Positions 9,811 to 19,567 of a stretch of DNA of 64,000 nucleotides are shown here, piece after piece. Origin of the DNA: an uncultured SAR86 cluster bacterium. Its GTDB lineage: Bacteria > Pseudomonadota > Gammaproteobacteria > Magnimaribacterales > D2472. Made by a program: the position numbers and the translations under genes. Under the pieces are notes generated by a model. That model had not been told where the DNA came from, did no database searches, and saw nothing but the letters and a program-made list of their open reading frames with translations. Position 1 is the first letter of the stretch. Each line of letters starts with the position of its first letter. The stretch covers positions 1-64,000 of the forward strand of contig CACBGD010000002.1 of NCBI GenBank assembly GCA_902538705.1. The letters run 5' to 3'.

Positions 9811-9829
9811 GAGATAATATTAAATAATT

Positions 9830-10915
9830 ATGTCCAATAAAAAAGTAGTTGTAGGAATGTCAGGTGGAGTAGATTCATCTGTTTCAGCATATTTGTTAAA
9901 AAAACAAGGTTATAACGTAATTGGATTATTTATGAAAAATTGGCAATCTGAACCAGGAGAGGTTTGTACATCTGAAATTGATTTTAAAGATGCCGCAGAA
10001 GTTTGCGATATGCTAGATATTCCACTTCATAAAGCCAACTTTTCTGATGATTATTGGGATAGAGTTTTTAAGCAATTCCTTTCAGAACATGAAAAAGGAC
10101 GTACTCCTAATCCAGATATTTTATGCAACAGAGAAATAAAGTTTAAATCTTTCTATGATTATGCTTTAAAGATAGGAGCTGACTACATAGCTACAGGGCA
10201 TTATGCAAAAGTTGAGAATGATAATGGAGAAACAAAACTATATAGGTCTAAAGATATTAATAAAGATCAGACATATTTTCTCCATGAAGTTAGTTCTAAA
10301 GAATTTAGTAAAACTATTTTCCCTCTTTCAGATATCTATAAATCTGAAGTAAGGGATATAGCAAGAGATCTAAACTTGAATATACATTCTAAAAAAGATT
10401 CAGTAGGGATATGTTTTGTGGGTGAAAAAAATTTACGAGATTTTTTAAATAGATTTATTAAATTTAAAAAAGGCAAAATATTAAATACTGATAACGAGGT
10501 TATCGGCGAGCATAACGGATCTGTTCTATACACAATTGGACAAAGACAAGGATTAGGTATTGGTGGAATTAAAGATAAAGATGAACTACCTTGGTATGTT
10601 TATGCAAAGAATATAGATAAAAATGAGATATATGTATGCCAAGGTGTTGATAATCAACTTCTTTATACTGACTGCATTTCACTTGATAAAATTCATTGGA
10701 TAAATAAATTTAAACCTTTCAAAAATTTAGAATGTTTGGTTCAAATTAGACATCGACATAAACCAGTTAAATGTAATATTGAATTTAATGAAAATTTTAA
10801 AGTTACATTTGATAAAAAAATCAGAGGTGTAGCACCTGGTCAGTCAGCTGTCTTCTATAAAGATAACTTATGTTTAGGTGGTGGTGTTATAGAAGATAGA
10901 AATAATGATTTATAA
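9830..10915 (+). CDS. mnmA: tRNA-specific 2-thiouridylase MnmA
   Basis: A 361-residue cytoplasmic enzyme that thiolates U34 of tRNA-Lys, -Glu and -Gln, taking sulfur from the TusE relay. It has the PP-loop SGGVDSS at the N-terminus, the tRNA-binding GLFMKNWQ region, the catalytic cysteines in NPDILCNREIKF and VGICFVGE, and a C-terminal beta-barrel (GVAPGQSAVFY). Length is normal. No Shine-Dalgarno sequence is visible before the ATG. purB follows after 8 nt. In E. coli hflD lies between the two; it is absent here. Confidence 0.97.
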   Translation: MSNKKVVVGMSGGVDSSVSAYLLKKQGYNVIGLFMKNWQSEPGEVCTSEIDFKDAAEVCDMLDIPLHKANFSDDYWDRVFKQFLSEHEKGRTPNPDILCNREIKFKSFYDYALKIGADYIATGHYAKVENDNGETKLYRSKDINKDQTYFLHEVSSKEFSKTIFPLSDIYKSEVRDIARDLNLNIHSKKDSVGICFVGEKNLRDFLNRFIKFKKGKILNTDNEVIGEHNGSVLYTIGQRQGLGIGGIKDKDELPWYVYAKNIDKNEIYVCQGVDNQLLYTDCISLDKIHWINKFKPFKNLECLVQIRHRHKPVKCNIEFNENFKVTFDKKIRGVAPGQSAVFYKDNLCLGGGVIEDRNNDL

Positions 10916-10923
10916 TTCTATAC

Positions 10924-12270
10924 GTGAATAATTCTATAAATAATTTATCTCCTCTTGATGGAAGATATTCTAAAAAAGTATCTGAAATTACTAAACTTTT
11001 TAGTGAAAAAGCACTTATCCAAAAAAGATTTATTATTGAAATTGAATGGTTGTTATTTGTACTAACCGATAAATTTTATAAAACAGTCAAAATATCTAAA
11101 AGTGATGTTAAAAAAATTATTAAATTTAAAAATAATTTTAATGAATCATATGCCAGAAAAATAAAAACAATTGAAAATAAAACGAATCATGATGTAAAAG
11201 CTGTTGAATATTTTATAAATAATTATTTTAAGAAAAATAAACTAGAAAGATTTATACCTTATGTTCATTTAGGTCTTACCTCAGAGGATGTAAATTCGCT
11301 TTCTTATGCACTTATGATTAGAGAGCTAAAAAATGCATCTATGATTTCGCTAAATTCTTTGAATAAACAAATTAAACATTTAGCATCCAAATATAAGAAA
11401 ATATCATTTTTGGCAAGAACGCATGGACAATCTGCTTCTCCATCAACACTTGGTAAAGAAATACTTGTATTTAATAAAAGATTGCAAAGACAGATAGATC
11501 AGCTAAAAAAGATTAATCCTATGGCAAAATGGGGAGGAGCAACCGGAAATTACCATACAATTCATTTAGTTAATCAAAATAAAGATCCAGTTAAAATAGC
11601 AACAAAATTTATTAAGAAGTTCAAAGTTGAGCATAACATAGTAACTACACAGATCGAGCCTCATGATTGGATTGCTGAAACATGTCATGCTCTTATTAGA
11701 GTTAATAATATAATAGATGACCTAAATAAAGATATGTGGATGTATATCGCTAATGATATTTTTATTTTAGAAACACAAAAAAATGAGGTTGGCTCATCAA
11801 CAATGCCTCATAAAGTTAATCCAATAGATTTTGAAAATTCTGAGGGAAATATTGGATTAGCTAATTCAATGCTTAATTATTTTGCTGATAAACTTCCAAT
11901 TTCAAGATTGCAAAGAGATTTAAGTGATTCAACCACAATAAGAAATATAGGAGTTGCTTTTGGTTATTCTGTTCTATCTTATAAGTCAACTTTAAAAGGA
12001 TTAGAAAAGATAAAACCAAACCAAACAAAAATAAATGAAGAACTGGATTATAACTGGGCCGTACTTAGTGAAGCTGTTCAAACAATAATGCGTTTAGAAA
12101 ATATAGAAAATGCTTATGAAAAACTTAAAGAATTAACAAGGGGTAAGGATCTTAACCAAGAAATGTATTTAGAATTTATAGAAAGCCTCGACCTATCAAC
12201 AAAGAATAAAGAATACTTAAGAAAACTAAATCCAAGAAACTATATTGGCATTGCATCGAAATTTAAATAA
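10924..12270 (+). CDS. purB: Adenylosuccinate lyase
   Basis: A 448-residue enzyme that acts twice in purine synthesis: SAICAR to AICAR, and adenylosuccinate to AMP, releasing fumarate each time. It has the N-terminal LSPLDGRYSKKVSE, the catalytic THGQSASPSTLGKE region and the fumarase-superfamily signature SSTMPHKVNPIDFE. The start is GTG at 10924, chosen because it gives the family N-terminus and no ATG lies near. No clear ribosome site is seen, but the mnmA stop is 8 nt away, so coupling is plausible. Strongly lysine- and asparagine-rich, as other proteins here. Confidence 0.96.
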   Translation: MNNSINNLSPLDGRYSKKVSEITKLFSEKALIQKRFIIEIEWLLFVLTDKFYKTVKISKSDVKKIIKFKNNFNESYARKIKTIENKTNHDVKAVEYFINNYFKKNKLERFIPYVHLGLTSEDVNSLSYALMIRELKNASMISLNSLNKQIKHLASKYKKISFLARTHGQSASPSTLGKEILVFNKRLQRQIDQLKKINPMAKWGGATGNYHTIHLVNQNKDPVKIATKFIKKFKVEHNIVTTQIEPHDWIAETCHALIRVNNIIDDLNKDMWMYIANDIFILETQKNEVGSSTMPHKVNPIDFENSEGNIGLANSMLNYFADKLPISRLQRDLSDSTTIRNIGVAFGYSVLSYKSTLKGLEKIKPNQTKINEELDYNWAVLSEAVQTIMRLENIENAYEKLKELTRGKDLNQEMYLEFIESLDLSTKNKEYLRKLNPRNYIGIASKFK

Positions 12271-12305
12271 GTGTTTAAATATCAAGCATAAAATATTATT
12301 ATGGA

Positions 12306-12321
12306 AAACCTTTTGAGGTTT
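12306..12321 (+). promoter_or_regulatory. Small hairpin covering the aceA ribosome-binding site
   Basis: AAACCT-TTTG-AGGTTT forms a perfect 6-bp stem with a 4-nt loop ending 4 nt before the aceA ATG. The GAGG ribosome site (12315-12318) lies in the loop end and 3' arm. It may tune aceA translation or be the 3' end of the purB transcript; there is no T tail. Confidence 0.35.
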
Positions 12322-12325
12322 CAAT

Positions 12326-13909
12326 ATGAAAAAATATACTGATCTAATTAAAGAAATTCAAAACTCCGATAAATTTAAAAATTCGGAATGGGATTCTATA
12401 AATCCTGAATATGTAGCGAGAATGCAACTACAAAATAGATTTAAATCTGGAATTGAGATAGCTAAATACAATGCTGAGATTATGAGAAAAGATATGGATG
12501 ATTATGATAATGATTCATCAAAATATACTCAATCTCTTGGTTGTTGGCATGGTTTTATAGGCCAACAGAAACTAATTTCAATAAAAAAACATTTTGATAC
12601 TAATGACAAAAAATATCTTTATCTTTCTGGTTGGATGATAGCAGCCCTTAGATCACAATTTGGTCCATTACCCGATCAATCAATGCATGAGAAGACTTCT
12701 GTTGCTAGTTTGATAAATGAACTTTATACATTCCTTAGACAGGCTGATGCTAGAGAGCTTGGCGGTCTTTTTAGAGAATTAGATAAGGTAAGTGATGAGA
12801 ATACAAAAAATGAAATAATAGAAAAAATTGATAATTACCAAACTCACGTAGTACCAATAATTGCAGATATAGATGCAGGATTTGGTAATGAAGAGGCTAC
12901 ATACTTAATGGCAAAGCAGATGATAGAAGCTGGAGCTTGTGCAATTCAGATTGAAAATCAAGTGTCTGATGAAAAACAGTGCGGCCACCAAGATGGAAAG
13001 GTAACAGTCCCACATGCTGAATTTTTAGCAAAAATTAATGCTGTTAGATATGCTTTCCTTGAACTTGGTGTTGATGATGGAGTTATAGTAGCGAGAACGG
13101 ATTCTCTAGGTGCTGGATTAACTGCAAAAATTGCAATTACAAAGGAGGTTGGTGATTTAGGTGATCAATACAACTCTTTCTTAGATACTGAAGAAGTAAA
13201 TGAAGCCGATATGAAACATGGAGATGTCATGATCAATCAGCATGGAAAGATTGTTAGACCAAAAAGATTGCCATCAAATCTCTATAAATTTAAAGAAGGT
13301 ACTGGTGAAGCAAGGTGTATTTTAGATTCTATTACAAGTCTTCAAAGCGGTGCTGATTTAATTTGGATCGAAACAGAAAAACCACATATTGGTCAAATTG
13401 CTGAAATGATGACTGAAATTAAAAAAGTTATTCCCAATGCAAAACTTGTTTATAACAATAGTCCATCATTTAATTGGACTCTTAATTTTAGACAACAAGT
13501 TTTTGATAGCTGGGAAAGTGAAGGCAAAGATTTAACTCAATATGAAAGAGATGATCTAATGTCTGAAAAATATGATTCAACTGAACTAGCTAACGAAGCT
13601 GACTTGAAAATAAAAACATTCCAAGCTGATGCAGCTAAAGAGGCAGGTATTTTTCATCACCTAATAACACTTCCTACCTATCACACTGCTGCCCTATCAA
13701 CTGATAACTTAGCTAAAGCATATTTTGGTGATGATGGCATGTTAGGTTATGTAAAAAATATCCAAAGACAGGAAATTAGACAAGGTATTGCATGTGTGAA
13801 GCATCAAAATATGGCAGGATCAGATATGGGGGATGACCATAAGGAGTATTTTGCTGGAGATGCTGCATTGAAAGCAGCTGGTGAAGATAATACTATGAAT
13901 CAGTTTTAA
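12326..13909 (+). CDS. aceA: Isocitrate lyase, long form
   Basis: A 527-residue glyoxylate-shunt enzyme splitting isocitrate into succinate and glyoxylate. The active-site region reads DEKQCGHQDGKVTVPH (KKCGH in E. coli, QCGH in the longer Pseudomonas-type enzymes), with IADIDAGFGN as the metal/substrate loop and VYNNSPSFNWTLNF later. At 527 residues it belongs to the long subfamily rather than the 434-residue E. coli type. Its 3' end overlaps the convergent nqrM gene by 17 nt. Malate synthase is not in the window. It allows growth on acetate or fatty acids, which fits the acyl-CoA dehydrogenases nearby. Confidence 0.97.
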   Translation: MKKYTDLIKEIQNSDKFKNSEWDSINPEYVARMQLQNRFKSGIEIAKYNAEIMRKDMDDYDNDSSKYTQSLGCWHGFIGQQKLISIKKHFDTNDKKYLYLSGWMIAALRSQFGPLPDQSMHEKTSVASLINELYTFLRQADARELGGLFRELDKVSDENTKNEIIEKIDNYQTHVVPIIADIDAGFGNEEATYLMAKQMIEAGACAIQIENQVSDEKQCGHQDGKVTVPHAEFLAKINAVRYAFLELGVDDGVIVARTDSLGAGLTAKIAITKEVGDLGDQYNSFLDTEEVNEADMKHGDVMINQHGKIVRPKRLPSNLYKFKEGTGEARCILDSITSLQSGADLIWIETEKPHIGQIAEMMTEIKKVIPNAKLVYNNSPSFNWTLNFRQQVFDSWESEGKDLTQYERDDLMSEKYDSTELANEADLKIKTFQADAAKEAGIFHHLITLPTYHTAALSTDNLAKAYFGDDGMLGYVKNIQRQEIRQGIACVKHQNMAGSDMGDDHKEYFAGDAALKAAGEDNTMNQF

Positions 13910-14075
13910 GACAATCGCCCTGTTCTTTCCCACAAAACTCGCATGGTGCACCTTCCTCAAAGGTTGAGAGACCACCACATGAACCTTGCAGAGGTTTATT
14001 ATTAAAAATAAAGCCTGCAGCCAGTCCACAAATTGCAAGCACGAAAACAAAAGATGCTATTAATATCTCAGTCAT
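13893..14075 (-). CDS. nqrM: Na+-NQR maturation protein NqrM
   Basis: A 60-residue membrane protein (former DUF539) needed in Vibrio to mature Na+-NQR, probably by delivering iron to the NqrD/NqrE centre. It has one N-terminal membrane helix (ILIASFVFVLAICGLAAGF) and the cysteine pattern SCGGL, PCEFCG, DC. The ORF track starts at a TTG (14105), but the ATG at 14075 gives the family N-terminus MTEILIA and overlaps the apbE stop by 8 nt, so I chose it. It is the last gene of the nqrABCDEF-apbE-nqrM operon and converges on aceA with a 17-nt overlap. Confidence 0.92.
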   Translation of the reverse strand: MTEILIASFVFVLAICGLAAGFIFNNKPLQGSCGGLSTFEEGAPCEFCGKEQGDCLKTDS

Positions 14076-15072
14076 ATTTAATATTTTGCCATGATTTTGA
14101 TTCAAAATACTTAATTAAGCCATCACTAATATAAATTATTTTAATTTTTAGATTTAGTGATTCAGATATCTCAATAGATTCATCAAGATTCATAACATTA
14201 AATGCAGTTGCGAATGCATCAGCTCGGGCGACAGATATTTCATCTAAAACAGTTACAGAAAGGATATTATTATCTTTAGATTTAATAGTTCTTGGGTCAA
14301 TAGAATGAGAAACTAATTGTCCGTCAATATATTTAAAATTCAAATAATCTCCTGATGTTGCAACACCAATAAAGTTATCAGAGTTAGGAACTGTAAAGGA
14401 GACTTTTTGCTGAAATAATTGAGGATCTTGGATACCAATAGTCCAAAGACCAGTCTTAGATGATCCATTTGCTGCGATTTCACCACCAATATCAATGAGA
14501 TAATTATTAAAATTATTTGCCAAAAGATAGTTAGATACAGCATCAACAGCAAAACCCTTTGCTATAGAAGATAAATCAAAAACTAAATCTTTGTATTTAG
14601 TAATACTTTTTTTACTATCATTAATAGAAAACTTTAATGAATAAGGCTCAAAAACATATTGATTATCTAGAAATAGATTTGGACCGAAACCAAGGTTGTT
14701 TACTACAGAGCCTACAGTAATGTCATAAACTCCATTAGTCTTTTTTGATACATCAAAAGCTAACTTAAAGATTTCATATAAATCATCGGAAAGTAAAAAC
14801 TCATTACCAGTTTCATAAAAATTTAATTTATTAACCTCTGAGTTTGGTTTGTAATTAGATGCAATTAAATCAATTTTATTAAGAATATTTACAACTTCAT
14901 CAAGATATTGCTGATTAATAAATTCCTTAGATGATATTTTCCAATATGTTCCATAGATTTCACCCTGATATAAATAGTTAGTCCTCTGATTATAATCATA
15001 GGCAAAATAGATACAGATTAAACCAACTATTAGAGCTAAAAACTTAGATATGTTAAGTCTTGTAATGATAAT
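14068..15072 (-). CDS. apbE: FAD:protein FMN transferase ApbE, apparent ATT start
   Basis: ApbE attaches FMN covalently to threonines of NqrB and NqrC. The track lists only a 151-residue C-terminal piece from a TTG at 14523, but the frame stays open upstream: GTYWKISS, NKIDLIASNYKPNSEVNKLN, TNGVYDITVGSVVNNLGFG, SSIAKGFAVDAV, then DIGGEIAANG and HSIDPRT, all in ApbE order. The full reading is 334 residues, the usual family length, with an N-terminal hydrophobic anchor. No ATG, GTG or TTG occurs in frame before codon 184. ATT at 15072 overlaps the nqrF stop by one base (TAATT), exactly the geometry of the TAATG junctions elsewhere in this window. Alternatives are a G-to-T assembly error or a real non-canonical start. 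Gene identity is near certain; the start is inferred. Confidence 0.9.
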   Translation of the reverse strand: MIITRLNISKFLALIVGLICIYFAYDYNQRTNYLYQGEIYGTYWKISSKEFINQQYLDEVVNILNKIDLIASNYKPNSEVNKLNFYETGNEFLLSDDLYEIFKLAFDVSKKTNGVYDITVGSVVNNLGFGPNLFLDNQYVFEPYSLKFSINDSKKSITKYKDLVFDLSSIAKGFAVDAVSNYLLANNFNNYLIDIGGEIAANGSSKTGLWTIGIQDPQLFQQKVSFTVPNSDNFIGVATSGDYLNFKYIDGQLVSHSIDPRTIKSKDNNILSVTVLDEISVARADAFATAFNVMNLDESIEISESLNLKIKIIYISDGLIKYFESKSWQNIKYD

Positions 15073-16292
15073 TAACCGCCAAAATCGTCTAAGGCGATAT
15101 TTTCCTTTTCAACTCCAAGATCTACTAACATATCAATAACAGCCTTATTCATCATTGGTGGGCCACAAAGATAATATTCACAATCTTCAGGAGCAGGATG
15201 ATTTTTTAGATAGTTATTAAATAAAACCTGATGAATAAATCCAGTATCTCCATCCCAATTATCATCAGGTAGTGGATCAGAAAGTGCTACATGCCATGAG
15301 AAGTTTTCATTTTCTGCATCTAGTTTATCGAACTCATCAACATAGAACATTTCCTTTAAACTTCTTGCTCCATACCAAAAGGTTATCTTTCTATTTGTGT
15401 TTATTCGAAGAAGTTGATCAAAAATGTGAGCTCTCATTGGTGCCATTCCTGCCCCTCCACCAACAAACACCATTTCATTGTTAGTTTCTTTTGCAAAAAA
15501 CTCTCCAAAAGGACCAAAGACTTTAACTTTATCTCCTGCTTTTAAATTGAATACCCAAGATGACATTAAACCTGGAGGAAAATCTGAGCCAGGAGGTGGT
15601 GATGCTATTCTGATATTAAATTTGAGAACACCTTTTTCCTCTGGATAATTTGCCATTGAATAAGCTCTTATTACTGGTTCATTGTTAACTGCACTGTTGT
15701 CCCAGATCTTAAATCTGTCCCAATCTTCATGATACTCATTAGCAATATCAAAATCTTTATAATCGATTTTATATTCTGGTGCTTCAAGTTGAACATAGCC
15801 TCCAGCTTTAAAATCTACTTTTTCTCCCTCGGGAAGTTTTAATATTAGTTCTTTTATGAAAGTGGCTACATTATCATTTGATACCACCTCACATTCCCAC
15901 TCCTTAACTCCAAAAACTTCATCAGGAACAGTTATATTTAAGTCATTTTTAACTGCAACCTGACACGATAGTCTCCAACCATCATTTTTTTCTTTAGCAT
16001 TGAAGTGACTTTCTTCAGTAGGAAGTATTGAACCTCCACCTTCTAGTATCTGACATTTACATTGACTGCATGTACCACCACCACCACAAGCCGAAGAGAG
16101 AAAAATCTTATTATCTGCCAAAGTTTGAAGAAGTTTTGAGCCTGTCTTTACTTCTAGTTTGTTTTCTTCGTCTCCATTGATTGTTATTAAAACATTACCT
16201 GAGGCAACTAATTGACTTCTTGCAAGTAGAATTACAACTACGAGAAGTAAAACTATGCCTGTAAAAGAAACAACACCCAATATTAAATCCAT
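15072..16292 (-). CDS. nqrF: Na+-translocating NADH:quinone reductase subunit F
   Basis: A 406-residue subunit that takes electrons from NADH. It has an N-terminal membrane helix, a plant-type 2Fe-2S domain with [15 protein letters not shown] (residues about 65-80), then a ferredoxin-reductase FAD domain (RAYSMANYP) and NADH domain ([20 protein letters not shown]), ending in ALDDFGG as typical NqrF proteins do. Length matches Vibrio NqrF (about 408). It starts 10 nt after nqrE; its stop overlaps the proposed ATT start of apbE. Confidence 0.98.
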   Translation of the reverse strand: MDLILGVVSFTGIVLLLVVVILLARSQLVASGNVLITINGDEENKLEVKTGSKLLQTLADNKIFLSSACGGGGTCSQCKCQILEGGGSILPTEESHFNAKEKNDGWRLSCQVAVKNDLNITVPDEVFGVKEWECEVVSNDNVATFIKELILKLPEGEKVDFKAGGYVQLEAPEYKIDYKDFDIANEYHEDWDRFKIWDNSAVNNEPVIRAYSMANYPEEKGVLKFNIRIASPPPGSDFPPGLMSSWVFNLKAGDKVKVFGPFGEFFAKETNNEMVFVGGGAGMAPMRAHIFDQLLRINTNRKITFWYGARSLKEMFYVDEFDKLDAENENFSWHVALSDPLPDDNWDGDTGFIHQVLFNNYLKNHPAPEDCEYYLCGPPMMNKAVIDMLVDLGVEKENIALDDFGG

Positions 16293-16302
16293 TTAAAATC
16301 TC

Positions 16303-16914
16303 CTATAAAGATATTCCACCAAATGACATAAAACCAAAACTCATTAAACCAACAATTATAAATGTCATGCCAAGACCTTTTAATCCCTCGGGAATATCAG
16401 AATATTTTAATTTCTCTCTTATTCCAGCCAATATAACTATAGCCATTGCCCAACCAACACCGGCACCTAGACCATAGGCAATACTTTCAGTAAACATAAG
16501 ATCTTTCTCTACCATGAATAAAGAGGCACCTAAAATTGCACAATTAACAGTTATTAATGGTAAAAATACACCTAGAGCATTATATAAAGCGGGTATATAT
16601 TTATCCAGAAACATTTCTAAAATTTGAACCGCTGCTGCAATAACGCCAATATAACTAATTAACTCAACAAACTCTAAATTTGTATTAGGTAAACCTGCCC
16701 ATGTTAAAGCACCTTCTCTTAATACATAGTTATAAATTAAATTATTTAAAGGTACAGTAATAGCACATACAACAATTACAGCTACACCTAAACCAAATGC
16801 AGCATCAATCTTTTTCGAGATTGCAAGAAAAGTGCACATTCCTAAAAATAAAGATAGAGCAATATTTTCAATGAAGACTGTATTAATAAAGATATTTAAA
16901 TAATGTTCAAACAT
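16303..16914 (-). CDS. nqrE: Na+-translocating NADH:quinone reductase subunit E
   Basis: A 203-residue integral membrane subunit with six predicted helices, homologous to NqrD in inverted topology. It begins [21 protein letters not shown], as NqrE does. The half-membrane cysteine motifs [10 protein letters not shown] and [12 protein letters not shown] are the ligands shared with NqrD for the intramembrane iron centre. Length is canonical (198-203). It overlaps nqrD by 8 nt. Confidence 0.98.
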   Translation of the reverse strand: MFEHYLNIFINTVFIENIALSLFLGMCTFLAISKKIDAAFGLGVAVIVVCAITVPLNNLIYNYVLREGALTWAGLPNTNLEFVELISYIGVIAAAVQILEMFLDKYIPALYNALGVFLPLITVNCAILGASLFMVEKDLMFTESIAYGLGAGVGWAMAIVILAGIREKLKYSDIPEGLKGLGMTFIIVGLMSFGFMSFGGISL

Positions 16915-17578
16915 TTAGTTCTCTCTTATTTAGATCAGGTGATACAGAATGTTTTGACAAGTCAAACTCATCCTCTTCAATTTGATCATTGTTATAACCC
17001 CTAATTAACCAAATAAATAAACCAATAATAATAAATGAACTTGGTGGAAGAAGAAGGAGATTATTAGTTGGGTACCAATCACCAAAAATTGGAATACCAA
17101 ACAAAGTTCCTGCTCCAAAAAGCTCACGAATAAATGCAACTCCAATGAGTATTAAACTGTAACCAATGCCATTACCAAGGCCGTCTAAGAAACTTACAAA
17201 AGGTTTTTCTTTCATTGCAAAAGCTTCAGCTCTTCCCATGACAATACAATTGGTAATAATTAGACCAACAAATACAGATAGTTTTTTACTTGTTTCATAA
17301 TCATAAGCCTTAAGAAGTTCATCAACCAAAATAACTAATGTGGCAATAATAGTCATTTGAACAATAATACGGACAGATGAAGGTATATAGTTTCTGATAA
17401 TTGAAATAAATAGATTTGATAGTGAAACAACAGATGTTAAAGCAATACACATTATCAATGTGACATTTAAATTGCTTGTTACTGCTAAAGCTGAGCAAAT
17501 CCCTAAGATTTGTAGCGTTATTGGATTCTCCTTGATTAGGGGATTTACTAGTACTTCTTTATATTGCTTAAGACTCAT
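16907..17578 (-). CDS. nqrD: Na+-translocating NADH:quinone reductase subunit D
   Basis: A 223-residue membrane subunit with six helices. [19 protein letters not shown] and [15 protein letters not shown] carry the cysteines that, with NqrE, hold the membrane-embedded iron centre. The ORF track begins at a TTG (17584), but the ATG at 17578 gives [20 protein letters not shown], matching known NqrD N-termini. With that start the overlap with nqrC is 11 nt. Confidence 0.97.
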   Translation of the reverse strand: MSLKQYKEVLVNPLIKENPITLQILGICSALAVTSNLNVTLIMCIALTSVVSLSNLFISIIRNYIPSSVRIIVQMTIIATLVILVDELLKAYDYETSKKLSVFVGLIITNCIVMGRAEAFAMKEKPFVSFLDGLGNGIGYSLILIGVAFIRELFGAGTLFGIPIFGDWYPTNNLLLLPPSSFIIIGLFIWLIRGYNNDQIEEDEFDLSKHSVSPDLNKRELNV

Positions 17579-18338
17579 AATCAAAATTTTCTAAAAGTTT
17601 TAAATAGCCCGAGTCACTGAACCAGTATTCAATCATATTTGAAACACCCCTACTTGTCAGAGTAGCTCCAGAAAGACCGTCAACCATATATTTAGCATCA
17701 TTCATATTTTGATCAACAGCACCTTTAATTACTTGAAGTTTCACATCTCCAGACTGATAAATCTCTTTCCCAACCCAAATATTTTTCCAGTTAGGATTAT
17801 CGACCTCTCCACCAAGACCAGGTGTTTCTTTATGTTCATAAAATTCAATACCTACAACAGTATTAAAATCATTTTCTATAGCAATATAACCATAAAGAGT
17901 TCCCCACAAACCATAGCCACGAATCGGAAGAATTAATTTATCTATTTTATTATCTTTAGTTGAAAAATAAATTTTTCCAATATTTTCCCTATTTTTAATA
18001 ATTGCAATATCTTTATCAGCTGGAACAGGTTTAGATTGATCTGAGAATCTTAATGATTGCAGTTGATCATACTTATCGATATCAAAATCTTTATACTCTC
18101 TATATGTTTCACCTGTATCAAAATCTAAAAAACGAATCTCAAGATTTTTAAATTGATCTTCAACTGAAATAGACTCGTTATAAATATTTGCAGCCTCAAG
18201 AATCTTAATTCTTTTATCATTAAGTTTATTTGTATTTTGTTGGTCTCTGAGTGATACAGCAGTAAAAGAAACAAATAGCGAGCATAACAAGCAAACCCCA
18301 AGGGTCACACCTAAAGTCCTAATGATTGTTTCATTCAT
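17568..18338 (-). CDS. nqrC: Na+-translocating NADH:quinone reductase subunit C
   Basis: A 256-residue subunit with one N-terminal membrane anchor and a periplasmic FMN-binding domain. The flavinylation motif is SGATLTS near residue 225, where ApbE attaches FMN to the second threonine. [12 protein letters not shown] and [12 protein letters not shown] are conserved family segments. The start overlaps the nqrB stop by 4 nt (ATGA), indicating coupling. Confidence 0.98.
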   Translation of the reverse strand: MNETIIRTLGVTLGVCLLCSLFVSFTAVSLRDQQNTNKLNDKRIKILEAANIYNESISVEDQFKNLEIRFLDFDTGETYREYKDFDIDKYDQLQSLRFSDQSKPVPADKDIAIIKNRENIGKIYFSTKDNKIDKLILPIRGYGLWGTLYGYIAIENDFNTVVGIEFYEHKETPGLGGEVDNPNWKNIWVGKEIYQSGDVKLQVIKGAVDQNMNDAKYMVDGLSGATLTSRGVSNMIEYWFSDSGYLKLLENFDYES

Positions 18339-19567
18339 AATGCTTCTCTGTATTTAAGTTTCTTTTGAGTATTATTGTTTACAACTAAATGATCTATAAC
18401 GGGTGCCAGAAGGTTAGCAAAAAGTATAGCAAGCATCATTCCTTCAGGAAATGCTGGATTAACAACACGTATGAGGACTACTGTAACCCCTATAACTATT
18501 CCATATATCCATCTACCTTTATTTGTTCCTGAGCCTGAAACTGGTTCAGTAGCCATAAAAACTAAACCAAATGCAAAACTACCTATAACTAAATGCCAAT
18601 AAAATGGAACATTGAACATAGGGTTAGTTTCTGAACCAATAATATTGAATAGAGAGCTTGTAACAAACATTCCTAAAAGTGTTCCCAGCATGATTCTGTA
18701 AGAGGCAATCCTTGTCATCAAAAGAATTACTGCAGCAATTGAGATTGCAATAATGGACGTCTCACCCACTGAACCCGGAATGTTTCCAGCAAAAGCATCA
18801 AACCAGCTAAATTTATCAGTTAGCCCAGGTACACCAGTTTCTGCAGCAACTCCAAGAGGTGTAGCGCCTGAGTAACCTTGTGGAATTATCATTTGATCTC
18901 CTAGTCCTGAAATCCAAACCTTATCGCCTGATAGATCAGATGGATAAGCAAAATAAAGGAAAGCTCTTCCCGTTAATGCAGGATTGAGGAAGTTTTTACC
19001 AGTTCCACCAAAAATCTCTTTTCCAATAACAATTCCGAATGTTATACCTAATGCAGCTTGCCATAGAGGAAGATCTGGTGGGCAACTTAAAGCAAAGAGA
19101 ACTGAAGATACAAAAAAACCTTCATTCACTTCGTGTTTTCTTATAATTGCAAATAAAATCTCCCAGGTTATACCAACTAAAAATGTTGTTGCATAAATAG
19201 GAATAAAATAGACAGCACCAAACCATATTTTATTTATAAAGCTATTTGGCTCATATCCAAAAATATTTACAAGATAATGGTGCCAATCTCCCGTGTTAGG
19301 TGTATCTATGAGTGCTAAATATTCAAGAGATTGATTTCCAATATTATACATTCCAAAAAACATTGCTGGAAAAGTCGATAGCCAGACTATGACCATCATT
19401 CTTTGAATATCTAATGCATCTCTTATGTGAATTGGATTTTTAGTTTTATTTTTTGAAAGAAAAAATAAATTTTCAAAGATGTCATAAATTGGAAAATACT
19501 TTTCAGCTGAACCCCCTTTTGAAAAAGAAGGTTTTGCATCATCAAAAAGATTTCTAAGGAATTTCAT
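18335..19567 (-). CDS. nqrB: Na+-translocating NADH:quinone reductase subunit B
   Basis: A 410-residue multi-helix membrane subunit that forms the sodium channel core and carries FMN and riboflavin. It starts MKFLRNLFDDAKPSFSKGG; the flavinylation motif is GYSGATPLG near 223-240; PALTGRAFLYFAYP, DLPLWQAALGITFG and GGTGKNFLNPAL are family hallmarks. Its start overlaps the nqrA stop by 4 nt. Confidence 0.98.
   Translation of the reverse strand: MKFLRNLFDDAKPSFSKGGSAEKYFPIYDIFENLFFLSKNKTKNPIHIRDALDIQRMMVIVWLSTFPAMFFGMYNIGNQSLEYLALIDTPNTGDWHHYLVNIFGYEPNSFINKIWFGAVYFIPIYATTFLVGITWEILFAIIRKHEVNEGFFVSSVLFALSCPPDLPLWQAALGITFGIVIGKEIFGGTGKNFLNPALTGRAFLYFAYPSDLSGDKVWISGLGDQMIIPQGYSGATPLGVAAETGVPGLTDKFSWFDAFAGNIPGSVGETSIIAISIAAVILLMTRIASYRIMLGTLLGMFVTSSLFNIIGSETNPMFNVPFYWHLVIGSFAFGLVFMATEPVSGSGTNKGRWIYGIVIGVTVVLIRVVNPAFPEGMMLAILFANLLAPVIDHLVVNNNTQKKLKYREAL

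Noticed and set aside
13820-14050. 76-residue minus-strand ORF over aceA/nqrM
   Set aside because: Overlaps nqrM and aceA in another frame; nqrM has the clear family motifs.
13893-14105. TTG start for nqrM as in the ORF track
   Set aside because: The internal ATG gives the family N-terminus and a compact 8-nt overlap with apbE.
14068-14523. 151-residue ORF listed as a separate gene
   Set aside because: It is the C-terminal half of apbE; the frame continues without stops to 15072 with ApbE motifs.
14340-14552. 70-residue minus-strand ORF
   Set aside because: Out-of-frame shadow inside apbE without recognisable features.
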